64,000 nucleotides of DNA from Agarophyton chilense (Eukaryota > Rhodophyta > Florideophyceae > Gracilariales > Gracilariaceae). The stretch lies in NCBI GenBank assembly GCA_030374765.1, contig JARGXX010000077.1, positions 124,001 to 188,000 of the forward strand, in the 5' to 3' direction. The translations under genes were made by a program, and so were the position numbers. The notes beneath the pieces were generated by a model. It was not told the origin of the DNA and ran no database searches. It saw only the letters and a program-made list of their open reading frames with translations. Shown piece by piece: positions 43,261 to 55,535 of this stretch. Positions within the stretch are counted from its first letter, which is position 1; the number at the start of each line of letters is the position of its first letter.

Positions 43261-43394
43261 CGTCTAGGTCTGACGAGGCGGTTGTAATATTCGCTCTTGT
43301 GATAAGAGCAGAAAACTGGGATAGAGTTTAGAATGCTGATGTGATGCTTGGGGTGAGGGGAAAAAGGTGGTAGATCTAAAACACCAGCGAGCTG
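43261..43394 (-). repeat. Leader and gag-start fragment beyond the 3' LTR of element B
   Basis: Minus-strand sequence CCAGCTCGCTGGTGTTTTAGA, then a leader and a CSYHKSEYYNR stretch. It parallels the gag N-terminus of the other copies (CNGKSGYCKWSLD, CYRNSGYYSF). A true 3' LTR would be followed by host DNA, so this shows a tandem or recombined element. Confidence 0.45.
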
Positions 43395-43994
43395 GAAGTA
43401 AATTGTAAGGCCACCTCTCACCATCGAGGGTTAATATTGCAACTGTCAGACGTATGTAGATTGTAAGAAACGAGACGGGTCGAGAAGTAGCTGTGGGCTA
43501 GCTCTCTATTATAACTCGTCCAGATCTCCAGTTAAGGGATTCTAATCGAGAATCAGAAGAGCCATGATACCCATGCTGTCTTCTTTACTTTGAGTTGTCG
43601 CTCATCTTTGGTATCTTATATAATGTGTGAAGCTGGGTGAAACCCCCAATTACATATCGTAGTACCAACGTTGGCCACTTAGCCAGACCATTTTAGGGGT
43701 ATGGTCCTTATTAGACTTTTAGCTATAAATTGTAGTAAAGCCCGACACGTGGATCACCACTACATGTGCCGTCGCCAGTTTGGAATTTCTCTTAGAAAGG
43801 TTTCAAATGCGTGTGCGCCGTGGCCCGCCACTCGACTTTTGGCACCACATGTTTCAGCAATACACCCTCCCTCTAACCATACTATGTGGCACGCCGCTTC
43901 ATATCATCCTATTGACCATACCTATCATTATGATTTGCAACTGCAACTTCTTGATAAAGTATCCCATCGGTTTTTCCAACTCATTAGAATACGT
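43395..43994 (-). repeat. 3' LTR of Ty3/gypsy element B
   Basis: Direct repeat of 53371-53929, sharing the GCCACTTAGCCAGACCA, CTACATGTGCCGT and CCCATCGG...TTCC blocks. On the element's sense strand it is preceded by the purine tract AATAAGAGAAGG, a fitting polypurine tract. Confidence 0.65.
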
Positions 43995-44019
43995 AACCTT
44001 CTCTTATTAAGCGCGAATC

Positions 44020-45636
44020 ATGGAGGATGCAATAAATAATTTTACGCGGTCGGACTGGCTTTCCGTGTATTCATCGGCACTACGAATTCGTCTCCATATA
44101 ACCCGCTATTCTGGTTCTCTACAATACTCTGTGTCCAACTGATCTTCAGCTTGATTCTTCTCTGATTATGGGCGTATCAAGGTTCCAGCCAACGCTGCCG
44201 TTTCTGCGACACAGGCGGCTGTTTAACACGGTCTATACCGTTCTTTCCATACACTATACTCCGGATTCCGGTCCAAGCCGTTAGAACAGCCATACGTGGC
44301 TCCGATGCCGAGCGCGTCTTATTGTTCCTCATGTGGTCTAATTTGAGCTCGGTCTCGTCGTAATCAGTGGATCTGTCCGCATCTTGTAGATTTCTCTGCA
44401 AGACATCCTGTTAATAACGGGAAATTGTACGGTAAAGCGCCCTGGTTTGATATAATTTCTATCAGCGATGAGTTGTTGAGGAAACAGTTTCTACACGATA
44501 GTTCCTTCTTAGACGGGTTCCCGGAACACACTATATATAGCAACTACTGGACTGGTTGTATTGCATTGCCAGACAAAGAAATTGAGATATATTCAACACA
44601 AACACTGTCCGAAGCCTGTACGCGGTTCATCAATCTGAAATATCGGCCTCATCACAGAATCATTAGTACGATCATCCTCCCGCACGATTGGAAAATAAAT
44701 AGCTGGCAATCCGTACCAACGGTGAAACTTACTCGTACATGGAGACACTCGTCCAGGTTGATGTTGGTGGTTTGGGCAGTGTACCCGAGGTGTGTGAGGC
44801 AGCTATTTGCTTCTAAGAACCTCTTCTCCCTGAGGAATTCCACTTAATCCGTAAACATGACTTTTTTGGGATTATCGCCGTCGGGAACTTCGTAATTGAA
44901 CACTATTGGCCTACTTTATGGAGTACCAAATGATTGAGATCGACCGCATTCGGTGGAACGTGTGCCTTGGGGACTAAATTGGAAATCTGAAGCATTGTGC
45001 GGCGTTCGACATTGCTCGTGGTTGCACAGTAATGCTTCTACCGGTGTTCTCCTACATTGGATCCGCTTTATTTAAAGACGCTTTCTTGGGAAACTGGAGG
45101 GTGATTTACACCGATTCTATTGCCAAGATCGCCGTCTTTTTCCTGTGGTATGCTTACGACAACTACAGAGTTTGGTACATATCGGTCACAGTGCAAATGT
45201 ATGCGAGGAAACTCGATATTTACCTTTTATTGGGAACCCGTGCGAACCATACCAAATTTCTCCATCTTGTGAATTTAATCGACAGCATCGATTGGTATAG
45301 ATTGCTAGTTGAACACTTCGCTTGCGAAACCCGTGCAAAACACCACGCCCATTCTTTTAGGCGAACAGAAAATGTGAATATTTCGATTGGTACGACCCCT
45401 AGACGCACCACTTGATCACCTTCGAGCGAGCTCCCTTCCTCCGGGAAAACCCGCGTGACATGCCACCGAAAGAGCTCAATAGAGGCTTGTATGATGCCAC
45501 TCCATCCAAGAACGGAGGGGAACATTACGACGTAGCGCCGGGAGCGGAGACTAAACTCGGTTACGAGGACGGGCCGAAACTGGGAGTAGGGGCGACTCCC
45601 GTCAATCAGTCCGCATCGGCGGGAGCCGCTCAATAG
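44020..45636 (+). pseudogene. Antisense ORF (aORF) of Ty3/gypsy element B, interrupted
   Basis: It starts at ATG 44020, 25 bp outside the 3' LTR and on the strand opposite gag-pol, exactly as in copy A1. The opening MEDAINNFTRSDWLSVYSS parallels MGEARSVYTQSDQCSGYSS. The central domain (44425-44847) has GFPEHTIYSNYW, IALPD, IYSTQTLSEACTRF and STIILPHDWKINSW. 45032-45415 has SIAKIAVFFLWYAYDNYRVW, LGTRANHTKFLHLVNLIDSI. The end (45412-45636) has FLRENPRDMPP and an acidic tail. Frameshifts lie near 44730, 44880 and 45410. Its protein-level match to copy A1 over about 1.6 kb, while the DNA has clearly diverged, suggests past selection on this protein. No family is recognised. Possible roles (regulator, accessory factor) are speculation. 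Confidence 0.6.
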
Positions 45637-45984
45637 TACTTCGATCAGTTTACCTAAAAACTGAGTGCAGTGCCGGTCAAATACCTATGTTTGGATTAGT
45701 TGAGGCAGTTCTTCCTAAATGTGGTCTTTCCAGTGTACCAGATTCAGGGTGATATCGCTCAGCTTCTTCTAGACATACGCGATTGCACGTGGCTCGGAAA
45801 GGCTCCTAATCGAGACCCTTGTTGTGATGTGCTTATATGAAGAAAACCCCGGTGATTTCGTGTTTTGACGTTTCCTTTTTCTCTTCTTGTCTTCATTTCT
45901 TCTCGTCTCTTGAGTTTTTATCTTCTTTTTCACTTCTTTTTTACTGCGCGGCTTCAAGGTGTTACTCCCATTGTAGCCCGTAAT

Positions 45985-48080
45985 CAGAAATAAGATGTGC
46001 TAATGAGACCGAGAAACAAGAAGTCGATATCCTCGGGGAGCGGTAAATGCACGCGACTATGATTTCGCACGAGTTGCGAACGGGAGACATGAGCTTTTGG
46101 TTCCCACACACCCGCTTCCGGAGGAAAACCATTCCATCGAAATCGATACTATAATTCTTTGGTGTCTTCATGCTCGGTGTGTTCATATATGGGATGCATG
46201 AAATACTCCTGTCCGTTTTCCAATGTTTTCGCTGCTGGCGCAAGAATACTATCAACAGGTTCGGAACCATATGTAGTTCATGTAAGCGTATCCGTACTAG
46301 CAGTCTCAGCGTTTCTAAGCGTTTCTTCATCTACGAACTGTTGTTTTGCCCGCGGGAGCCTTGTACTCCTTCTTGAAAATCCTTTTCAACTATAAAGCTA
46401 CCATTTGTTACATATTCCAAAGCAGTGTAATTCTTTCTACTCCTTATTTCCATTCGTTGATGCATTTCTTTCAGTGTATCTGGTTTTGATCCCTGTGGAT
46501 TGGGAACACTGTCATTGAGCAGTTGCGGTTGATCACCGATAGGTGCTGCAGGACCACGATGGCTAGAACTCAGTTCACAAAAGTATAGCAACTTATCATT
46601 TTGAACTGCTACGTTTGAGTCGGTCTCGACCTCTGTCGCCTGCGGCATCTTTTCTGTAGTCCTCTTCTTCTCAACACTGGGTCATTTCTTCCACTCTTGG
46701 CAGTCTTAGCCCAGTTTTCTTTGATTGCAGGCTTTCCTGTCGAATGTGCTTGCTCCAAGACAGGAGGCGATACTTCTTCTCTTTCTTCTTCTTGGCAGTC
46801 AGGTATCGGAGCCGTTATTGTGCGGAAAGACAGTGGCGTTTCACCTGACGCTTCAGCCCGAAGCGGTAACAGCCCGTCTTCTCACGCACTCGTCTCCCAT
46901 TCTTTGGGACCAAAGTCTAAAATATATTTCTTGCTTCCAAGTACCGTTTCAATTCTTACAGGTGTGCCCCTGCCACGGGGTATACCTGGATACTTCGAAA
47001 GCTGTCCGTGATTGGGGTACATAAACGATGATGATTTGAAATCTGAAACTTCCTCCTCCGCCCCATTACTGGTGGCAGTTCACTCTCCTCAGAGTTATTT
47101 GGGCTGTTTCCTTGCTGGGTTCCCGCATATGCTTGATCAGTTCTACCCAATACCTGATATTTCTCTCGCGGGTCAGGCAGGAATTCAATGCGATCGTGCG
47201 ATGCACGTTCTAAGTTCTCACAGGTCTCGAAGACTATGTTTACATCATTAAGATCCACCACCTTGAATGGAATAGCCACTATTGGCAATAACTTCTTCCT
47301 GATTGTCAAGTCTTTCCACGTGCACGAAAACGGGACCTTTTACACGAATGGCCCAATTTCCTTTTAGCATTCTAGAATCATAGTTTTGCTTATAGAAAGC
47401 CTTTGTTTATATAACTCCTCTGTGACTTCTTCCGCTGTGCCTTTCAAGAAAGTCCTGTATTTCAGATGGTACTTAGCCATGGTTGACGTGTTCAATCCGG
47501 TCTCGTCATCGAGTCCAACTAGTAAAGCCGTAGGGCTACATTAGAGCACGAAGTAGAAGGGGTTTCTGTTCGTAGAGGTATGCATTTGCCTATTGTAAGA
47601 GTTTCACGGAGAATCTGTAAACAGTTCCCATTCTTTCGTGTGATCCGCGATGTAGCTTCCTCGTTCTTTTATCAGCCTGCGGTTGAAACTCTCAACCTGA
47701 CCGTTGCATATCGTACAGTAGACTGTATTAAACACATTTTTGAATTCCTATAGTGCGGCAAACATTGTGAAAGAACTTCGCAACGAATTACTTCCCATAT
47801 TTGATACTAGATCTTCTGGCGGTCGATATGCGAGAATCTAATGCTTGATAGAATCCTTTGCGCTTTAGGCGGCTGTGATTCACTTCAGCAGAATAGTCCA
47901 AACTAGATTCGAGAAACAGTGGGTGATTACCAATACGTCGCGGTAGCCTTGCCTTGCGCGAATCAAATCTTCTAGGATGGCATCAGTGACGAATTGTAGA
48001 GGCGATTTCACCTGGAGAGATGTCATCAGTTTTCGCCTCCTGTACGGCTTCCTATGATTCTTAGCACTTTTGTACAAATT
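45985..48080 (-). pseudogene. Element B integrase and chromodomain remnant
   Basis: The minus strand reads, from the right: SPLQFVTDAILEDLIRARQG and VLVITHCFSNLVWTILLK (48077-47880), the first core strands of integrase (normally W..V..D, VT/VD-R-FS). A poorly preserved stretch follows (46956-47309, 46331-46648). Then comes a chromodomain at about 46150-46010: ELxYRFRWNGFPPEAGVWEP with AHVSRSQLVR. One TAG lies inside the chromodomain (EL*YRF) without a frame change. Inactive. Confidence 0.6.
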
Positions 48081-48100
48081 CTCACTGTAACATGTCAGTT

Positions 48101-49660
48101 TTATGCAGATGTAGGCCGATGAAAAGCTCTTCTAAAAGTCATGAACAATTTCGTTCCTCCTGAATTACTGAACAGTCTGCTATCGTGCGCCAGATGGAGT
48201 ACTCGGCTTTTGAAGACGTTCGTAAGGACAATTTGATCATTCTTTTTGACATGTCTCAACAGTGTCTCCCGGGAATCGAGTGAAGAAAGAGAAATCCTCC
48301 CCCTCGTTAAGGCGAAAGCGTATCGAAGGATAAAAAGTATAATTGTGTTGCTCATTGAAACCTCAATGCACCAGATTACTTGAAATTGATCTGAAGGATC
48401 AATATCTTCTAAGGCAAGAAACGAGTCTGCATTCGAATAACCACCAAGTGTATCTTGTTCATCTTCTTCAGATAATTGAGAATAGATGTTCATGAAAAAA
48501 TATGTATCTCTTCATAGTATTTTTTGGGCGTCGGCCAATGTTTTGAGTCGGGATATCGCATCGCCCTGGACAATGACCAATCTCTTTCTGTAATTCACTT
48601 CAAATTCGTATTCAGAAAAACGTAAGCGCCATATTGGGAGACGACCAAACAGGTCTGTGATTTACATGACAGAAATTATCGTAGAGACGAATGATCCGTG
48701 TTGACGGTAAAAAATTCTCCTTTTAGATTCGGTATAAAAGTAATTAGAGCCCAGAAGAATGAAAAGCATCCATTTTATGAAACTGAATACTTCTTTTAAG
48801 CTTTGTTCAGCGATCTGGACTAGTAGGTAATGGGTTTGTGCTCTACATTGAGGTGTGTTTGGAAAAGGGCAAACCCTACTTGGTACTCGCTGGAGTCAGT
48901 ATCCACTGTATATGGTAGGTTGAGAACAAGTCGTGCCAGGAATGGAGATGTAATAATGCTTATCTTCAGGGTTTCAAACGCTTCCTATTCAGCCAGTCTG
49001 GATTGTTTCCGCTGTACTGGCTGACCCTTGCGCAGCATTTCGTCGAGCGGTCTCATTATATGGGAGTATGATGGCACAAATCGTCGATAGTCGTTGCATA
49101 ACCTGCGGAAAAATCGTAATTGTTTCTTCGTCGATGGAGGTTTAATCTCGCGAAGAGCCGCTGTTTGTGCTTCCTGAATGAAGAGCTTTCCCGGCTTGAT
49201 CAGCTCTCCAAAGTACTGGATGGTGCTAGACAACTATTCGTACTTCTTAAACTTCAAGTGTATACCTTTGTTTTGCAGCGCTTTGAGAATCAACTCTAAG
49301 TGCGGTTACTGGCTTTCCAAATCTTTGAAAAAGCTGAATACATCGTAAATATAGACTTAAAAACCTTTGGAAAGTATAGGGACCGGTGTGATACACAAAA
49401 GCGGTCTTGTTATTGTCTTCTTTCGCCACAGGCGCCTTCCAACAGCTCTAGTTGGCTTACAACGTGGTGAAAACGTTTCATTATCCAAAGCTGTCAATAC
49501 TTTCGTCCATTTGGAGCAACAGGTATTCATCCCGAAATGTACTTGCGTTCAGTTTTTTACAGTCGATGAACCGTCGGATTTCAGAATAAGAACTACTGGT
49601 GAAACCCAAGGAAATTGCGCTGCTTTTTCATGACACTCTCTCCAAGCTTCTTTCTCACGT
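48101..49660 (-). pseudogene. Element B reverse transcriptase and RNase H remnant
   Basis: 49233-48985 contains KPGKLFIQEAQTAALREIKP, STKKQLRFFRRLCNDYRRFV and SHIMRPLDEMLRKG, the thumb and connection segment that follows the RT active site in Ty3/gypsy. 49429-49247 and neighbouring frames cover more of RT (GPYTFQRFLSLYLRCIQLF). The 48.5-48.98 kb stretch aligns with the RNase H part of the other copy (8.4-8.8 kb), and 48493-48101 with its linker. Multiple frameshifts. Confidence 0.6.
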
Positions 49661-49673
49661 CTTGCTCCTAGAT

Positions 49674-49928
49674 CTAACGAGTTCGTGGTCTTTCTCTGTA
49701 GGGTGATTGGGAGATCGTTCGAGAGCCTGGAACTAGATTAACATATTGTTCCGTAGAGAAGATCTCGGCCAACTTTCCACTCCACATGAACGCATGAATA
49801 AAAAGCCGGTCGAAATAATCACATCCCAGCACCAATGGTGAAGCTATCGTTTTACAGACGATGAAATCGACCAGCAGTAAGCAGAGTTGTAATTGAACTA
49901 CGAGTTCGGCTATTTTCAGTGTCTTCAC
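49674..49928 (-). pseudogene. Element B retropepsin-like protease fragment
   Basis: VDFIVCKTIASPLVLGCDYF resembles the second half of retropepsin (hydrophobic strand to LG-D). It is counterpart to 3130-3467. It lies between gag and RT on the same strand. Confidence 0.5.
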
Positions 49929-50599
49929 AATTTTTCGTGTGCATCACGGGTGTCCGGTTGTGGACGGTATCTAAAACGTTTTAAGTCAGCAGGGGAAAAT
50001 CAGATTAGCATATGATGTTCGGAGGACCTTTTACATCCAGAATAGCCAATAACCCAGTTAATATGTTCCAGGCGAAGCCGATGTTGGCATAAATCTTGTA
50101 AGTTTTTTGGATATTACCATGAGATAACTTTCCCGTTTATACGGACAAGTTTAACATCTCTAGGAACGTTATAATACATAGTAAATCTCTACCCACCCGC
50201 TTCGCGGTAGGCGTATTGATTCCGTTCGGCGGAAATCATGGGGACCTCAAGAGAATTTTGGGCTTCTAATCGCGGGAGCAGGAACCTGAGTTCTCCTAGT
50301 CGACACTACGTTATCGACTTGTGCCGATCCCTATGGGCTCCTTCTCTTACTATTCTAGCTGCGCCGGCCTATGCTTCTCAATAAATATTTTTCGTACTTT
50401 TGATACGAGTTGGGGCACTTTAGCACCACGAAGACCAGGCTAGTCCGCCCAGCGCATTAGTTTCCGAGGAAACTTACTTTTGGCTTTCCAGTACATATAT
50501 GCCGGTACGCGGCTCCTTTCCTCTCCCAAAAGAGATTCATAATTCGCTTTAGTACAACTCAAATTACTTGCAGTAAGAGTGCACTCTGCCCTCAAATAG

Positions 50600-53300
50600 T
50601 GTTGTCCAAAACATGAATTTCACATCAAACAGTCATGAAAGGTGATCAACAGAGATTGGGAACGGTAGGCAGTGCGAGTATCTATCAATTCGGATTTCTC
50701 TATTTTCAGTACTCCACGTGGTGGCATCGTATACGAACGCTACACAGCGCTGTAGCGCTCCAGGTCCAAAAGGATTTATTCATGTTGAAGCGCCGAGTGA
50801 GGTCGATCTACTGTTGGTACGCATGAGTTCAGGTATTGCTTTTAATGGACCGCTTTCTGATGGGAATTACTCTCTCGGAGTCCAAACAACGAATCTAGCG
50901 TTTATACTCGATATCTCAGATGTAGCAGTTTCCTGGTGAGGGATCGTCTGAAATACCGCATTTGAAGTCACGTAACTTTGCCGCAAGTACTGCCCCGCCT
51001 CTATCCATGATGTAGCGCCGCCTTCATCAGCTTTTAGTGATTCGAAAACGGAACGATACTGCTCCAGAGCAAAAGTTTAAAGGAAGTTTGGTAAAGATAC
51101 AAATGTTTGTGGTTCTTTCATCTCTATAGTGTCCACTTCGGCAACGAACAGATTCAGAAACTGGATGCCGAGAAAGAAGGGCTCCCCATCAAAGGTCAAA
51201 CCATTTATGCTGATCTTCAATCGTTTAATGTGGTCTTTCACTCTCGCTGTTTCGCGTCTTGAGTGCTTCTTGTTCTTGACCTTCAGACGATAGTACTTGT
51301 AATTCCGAACCTTTCGATAAATCAGATTTGTGCACGGGTGTGCTTTTAGTCCTCTGTAAGGTGAGCCTTTCTTTTTCAGTAACCACGGAGACGTCTTCTT
51401 CTTCCAAGATCGGAACCAGCGATGACCATCATCACTTTTTTTGTCATCTGACGTAACTGAGTCCTCAAAATCATCAGTACTGGAGCTTAAGTCTTCCCTC
51501 GTTGATGATTCCTCACTCTAATCACTTTCGGTCCTCCGATTCTTACGTCGTGACTTCGATTTCTTCGAACGATCTTCTTTCGAAGAAGCTGCATTCTCTT
51601 CCTGCATAACTGGTTATGCAGTGGTCTTTGTATGAACTGCGGCTTCCAGGAATTCTAAAAAAGGTTTACTTCAACTGAGGATGTCCAACACGTCCACAGT
51701 TAAGCCGGAGAGTGCCTTGGGGGTTTTCTGTACCTTTCCAGTAAACGGTTTAAATCCTCATGCAAGGTTTTTGACAAAAAAGTGCCTGAAACTCACTGCG
51801 CATTTGTCTGACAACGACGATCAGAGCATCAATAAGAAATTCCAAAGGGTTCATGAGCATGCGCGACGCGCTTAGCTCAGACTTGCGATGACGCACTTTT
51901 CTGGACAATTCTGTAGGACAATGCTTGGAGCGGAGACACCACGAAGATGTTCGGGATCTTCCTCTCTTGAGAGACACGCCTCAGGCGGAGGAGACGCGTC
52001 CCAGCGGAGCACAGAAACAGAGCCACTCTGGAAAGGCACGACGAAGTCGGGTGTAAGACCGAGGCCAATCCGGCGGGATATACCTAGAGTGTTTAGGTGA
52101 GCACGTCACAATCCGGGGTGTGACTAATCCTAGGCGAAGCTGTACAACGGCGATTGTCGGAAAAGGAGCGAGGAAACACTCGTATGAGGTGGACGATCGA
52201 GGTGAGGGAGGCGGCCACTCACGGGAGCCAAAAAGGAGAACAAGAGGAAAACGGGGGCGAAAACCTATACTGGGGCGAGACTACGATAAGTGTCGGAGAT
52301 TAAATATGAACCCACGGTGGTGGTAGCACTCTGGTCGACAGAGGGGTGGATAAACTAACGTGCAACGGGCGCTCACGCAGTATGCGGTGAAGACAGGCCG
52401 AAGGCGAAGAGTTCAGAGCCAAGACTCCCTCTTTGGGATCTCCCAAGAGGGTGTTTACTGGGGAGCAGTGCTCAACCTCCTAAGTAGTGTGGCGCGCGGC
52501 CCCTGACAGTGGGCGCGCGCCCGAAAAATAGACACTAAATAGCGATAGAGTAGCAAAAAAAATACTGAAAATTACTAAATAATACTTACCATTAGGGAGA
52601 ATCCGGGCCACGTGTGTCACGCCTCGCACTCGAGCGTCGGTATCCGGGCATTCTACGTGTTCCACCAGTGTACACCTCCGGTCCTAACCGGCCGTCGGCA
52701 CGCAATAGCGGTATAGCTTGTCATAGACCAAGCTAGTCCTCAAACGAGCGAGATCTCTAAGTCCTGGGAAGAAACCCCCTTGAAGGGCATTGCACTTCAA
52801 ATTCATCCTCTTTTTGAGGTCCGACAACGTCAGGGTCAACTACGGCTTCAGCAGTGAACGCCATTACCGCTTGCACAGGGGCCAGTACATCGGAGAGATC
52901 TACTTCATCACTCACCGAGCGCGATCGTGACATCGCTTGACGATACAGCCACTTTTCGCTTTCTACGGATGAAGCGAGCTTCTGTTTTGGGGGTGGTTCT
53001 GTAGAAACGGGGCCACCAGTACTCGAATAGCTTTGAGTTTTCGGAATCATAGACCAATATTCGGGCAGGTGCGAACAAAACAATATCTTAAACTTCTCGA
53101 CCAAGATTCGTACCACGATAAATTCCACAATTGCCGGAAGCGGTTCGATAAACAATACAAGAGTGCGATTTCACTTCTTTCCAATATTGACATCGATTAC
53201 ACGTTAAAGGAATATTCAGCGCACCTGAGCACAATGGTTGAAAGTCGAGAGACCACTTGCAATATCCGCTTTTGCCGTTACAGAACACACTCAAAATAGC
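50600..53300 (-). pseudogene. Element B gag remnant, split by an insertion
   Basis: Pieces correspond in order to copy A2: 52757-53294 (FCNGKSGYCKWSLDFQPLCS; then EKWLYRQAMSRSRSVSDEVD and an acidic stretch), 51750-51977, 51225-51407 (VHKSDLSKGSELQVLSSEGQ, matching 5062-5298), and 50.6-51.2 kb. The Cys/Gly cluster near the N-terminus recurs in all three copies. A repeat of the second LTR-like family sits at about 51.92-52.79 kb. Gag identity is by position and homology only. Confidence 0.5.
51920..52790 (-). repeat. Second LTR-like repeat family, copy 2, inserted in element B gag
   Basis: Its reverse complement aligns with 14850-15420 (TCTTGGCTCT, TCTCGCCCCAGTATAGG, CCTCGGTCTTACACCCG, CATCTTCGTGG). 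The surrounding gag matches copy A2 on both sides (GACGCACTTTTCTGGACAA on the left, CTTTTTGAGGTCCGAC on the right), so this is a later insertion. GCACTT appears at both junctions, possibly the target duplication. Confidence 0.5.
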
Positions 53301-53370
53301 CTTTGGACTGCCGATGTAGTGCTTGGGGCGAGGAAAAAATAGGTGATGAAGCTACAACACCAGCTAGCCG

Positions 53371-53929
53371 GAAGTGATTTGAAACGCCACTACTCTCCGG
53401 TGAAAATAAAGAGTGCAACTGTATGACGCGAATGATATGTAGTAAAAGAGACGGCTCGAGAAGTAGTTGTGGGTTGACTCTCTGTTACCGCTTGTTCAGA
53501 TATCCGGTTTAGCGATCCTAAACGAGGACAGAAGAGTTATGATATCCGTTTTATATCCTTTACTGAGAGTCGGTGCTCACCTGGTACCTTACATAGTTTG
53601 TACCGGGGTTAGTTGACAAATAATATAAAAATAATACCCAGTGGTTAGCCACTTACCCAGACCACTACAAAGTTATGTTTTCTGATAGACTTCTAGATAT
53701 GAAGGGTAGTGACATCCGACATGTGTGTCGCCAATACATGTGCCGTTGCCAATATGATAGTCCTTTAGAAAGGGTCACGAATTCATGCATACTGTGGTCC
53801 GCCATTCGACTCGTGCCACTAAATGATCTGCAAACGTATCCAGTCTGTAGGGAACATATTGTTTGAGATTAAACCGCGACTTCGTGGTAAATTATCCCAT
53901 CAGCATTTCTGACATGGTTGAATTCTACA
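53371..53929 (-). repeat. 5' LTR of Ty3/gypsy element B
   Basis: On the minus strand it begins TGTAGAATTCAACCATGTC and ends just before the primer-binding site at about 53355-53365. Homology to other LTRs stops at 53929, and the flank to the right is unrelated to the element. Confidence 0.6.
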
Positions 53930-55205
53930 ATCGTACACTTCAAGATGTGCTTTTCAAACTTTCGATTACAAAAAAAGCGCGCACTTTTTCCGCCCTTGGG
54001 CCACACTGCATTCAGTGCTGAGCGCTGCCCCACACATGGAACGGCGCATGGCAAATTTTCGCAGCTCTTTCCCCACTGCTGTCCCCACCGTTGCAAAGGT
54101 GACGTCTCGCACCCCCTCAACCAATACATCAGCCGAAACCGTATGATACGGCTTTCTATTCCGTCCACGCTTCCTGCACAAGGAAATAGTGGGCTTACCC
54201 ACATTATTCCATATCAACCCCTTCTTTTTCGTCTTCGTCTCACTCCCACATCCCTGTTTTCCCTCCACCCGTTCAGCTCGCTTCGTTAAATGGACAGTTC
54301 ACAATTTATTTAAACCAGTACGCTTCTCTCCTCTACCAGCTTAAGAACCCATTCTACGCATTCTTAATCGCAAGCGTTCACCACCGCCACAAGTTTCTGT
54401 CTGCCATCGGTAATCCTGAAAATAAAACCTGCCTAGATCGTGCACATTACTCTCCGTAAACTGTTCTTCATCATAGAGGGGAACCGCCACTGGCGCTTCC
54501 AAAACCACTACTACCACCAGTACCATTCTCGTCTACAATAACCGTACAATCTGCATCACCATTGGCAACAGACCCTCGATTGAGAGAAAAACATTCGTTC
54601 ACAATAATCGCGTTGCCTCTGTCATCATTTCCGTTGTCGAAACAATCAGTTGTGACTCCCCGTACTGTGCTCATGACAGCAAAGATCAAAAACATAGTTT
54701 GAGCATCTTATACGGATGCTGTCAGTATTTACGTGGAGGGCTGCGGTTAGAGTTCTTCTCACTGCGCTTTCGGTTCTCTGTCAGTCCGCGAACGGTAGAG
54801 CTCTGCGTTCCTTTTTCGTTTCCCATAGTGCGCACTATAACATACGTAGCAACTCTGATAGAGCGCACTGCTGTTGATCGCAGCATTCTCTGGGCTGTAA
54901 GGTGAGCCATATCATTGGAAGAAATCGACAGATGGACAAGAACCAAGTGCGATTGCCGCGTGGTGCGGTGTCTTGTATTTACCCAGCGCCGCCATGCAAT
55001 CTTGCACGGCGTATTAACCGCCGGGTGCGTCGTAGCACTCCATTCTAACTTTTTTGCAACGTAGTGCCTCGGTTCACATCTTATCGCCGCCACAACATAA
55101 TCATCCGTGATCTACTCGGTACACTGCTACTATTTAATAAGTTGCAGCGCTACGAAATGCCAATTCGATACGCCACGGCAAGGCTCCCACTCGCGGCCCG
55201 GTCCA
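53930..55205. other. Flank of element B, weak ORFs only
   Basis: The minus frame 54695-54471 opens MFLIFAVMSTVRGVTTDCFD and has three spaced Cys and a Gly/Ser tail, a possible small secreted protein with TATAAG only ~15 bp before its ATG. I do not recognise it. The plus frame 53918-54289 is also unrecognised. Confidence 0.25.
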
Positions 55206-55208
55206 GCG

Positions 55209-55535
55209 ATGTCGTTCCGGCTGTTCGAGCCCCCTAGCCCCCTTCCGACGGCCACTGAACCTCCCTCGTTTTTCTATGCACCGCCTCCTGCCCATGTTCG
55301 ACATCTGGGAACAGAAATTTGACATGCACAAATATCCGAATATTCCGTCGATATACGGTGGGGAGCAGTGATGACAACATTGTCCAATATTCCCGTTGCC
55401 TGGATCGAAGCAGAGGGATCCAATGCATTCAGGGTATTGCGTCGCCGAATTAATATGAGTTATCCGGCACAGAGCTTGCCATCAGACTCTGAACTAGAAT
55501 ACCAGAAGCTCATGCTAAGCGCTACTGCCGCATAG
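55209..55535 (+). pseudogene. Unknown ORF interrupted by one in-frame TGA
   Basis: ATG 55209 opens MSFRLFEPPSPLPTATEPPS. The frame stops at TGA 55320-55322, then stays open through DIRWGAVMTTLSNIPVAWIE and VLRRRINMSYPAQSLPSDSE to TAG at 55533-55535. Read through, it has 108 residues: Pro-rich first half, helical second half. One stop and no frameshift suggest a gene lost by a point mutation. No family is recognised. Confidence 0.3.

Larger units (their letters stand above)
43395..53929 (-). mobile_element. Near full-length decayed Ty3/gypsy chromovirus (element B)
   Basis: About 10.5 kb, transcribed leftward: 5' LTR (53371-53929), primer-binding site TGGTGTTGTAGC, gag (50.9-53.3 kb), protease (49.7-49.9 kb), RT, RNase H, integrase, chromodomain (about 46.0-46.15 kb), antisense ORF (44020-45636), polypurine tract and 3' LTR (43395-43994). 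All coding parts have stops or frameshifts. A second repeat family interrupts gag at about 51.92-52.79 kb. Confidence 0.65.

Noticed and set aside
54699-54905. Plus-strand 68 aa frame with hydrophobic start
   Set aside because: No homology, overlaps frames on the other strand, no promoter signal; too weak to call.
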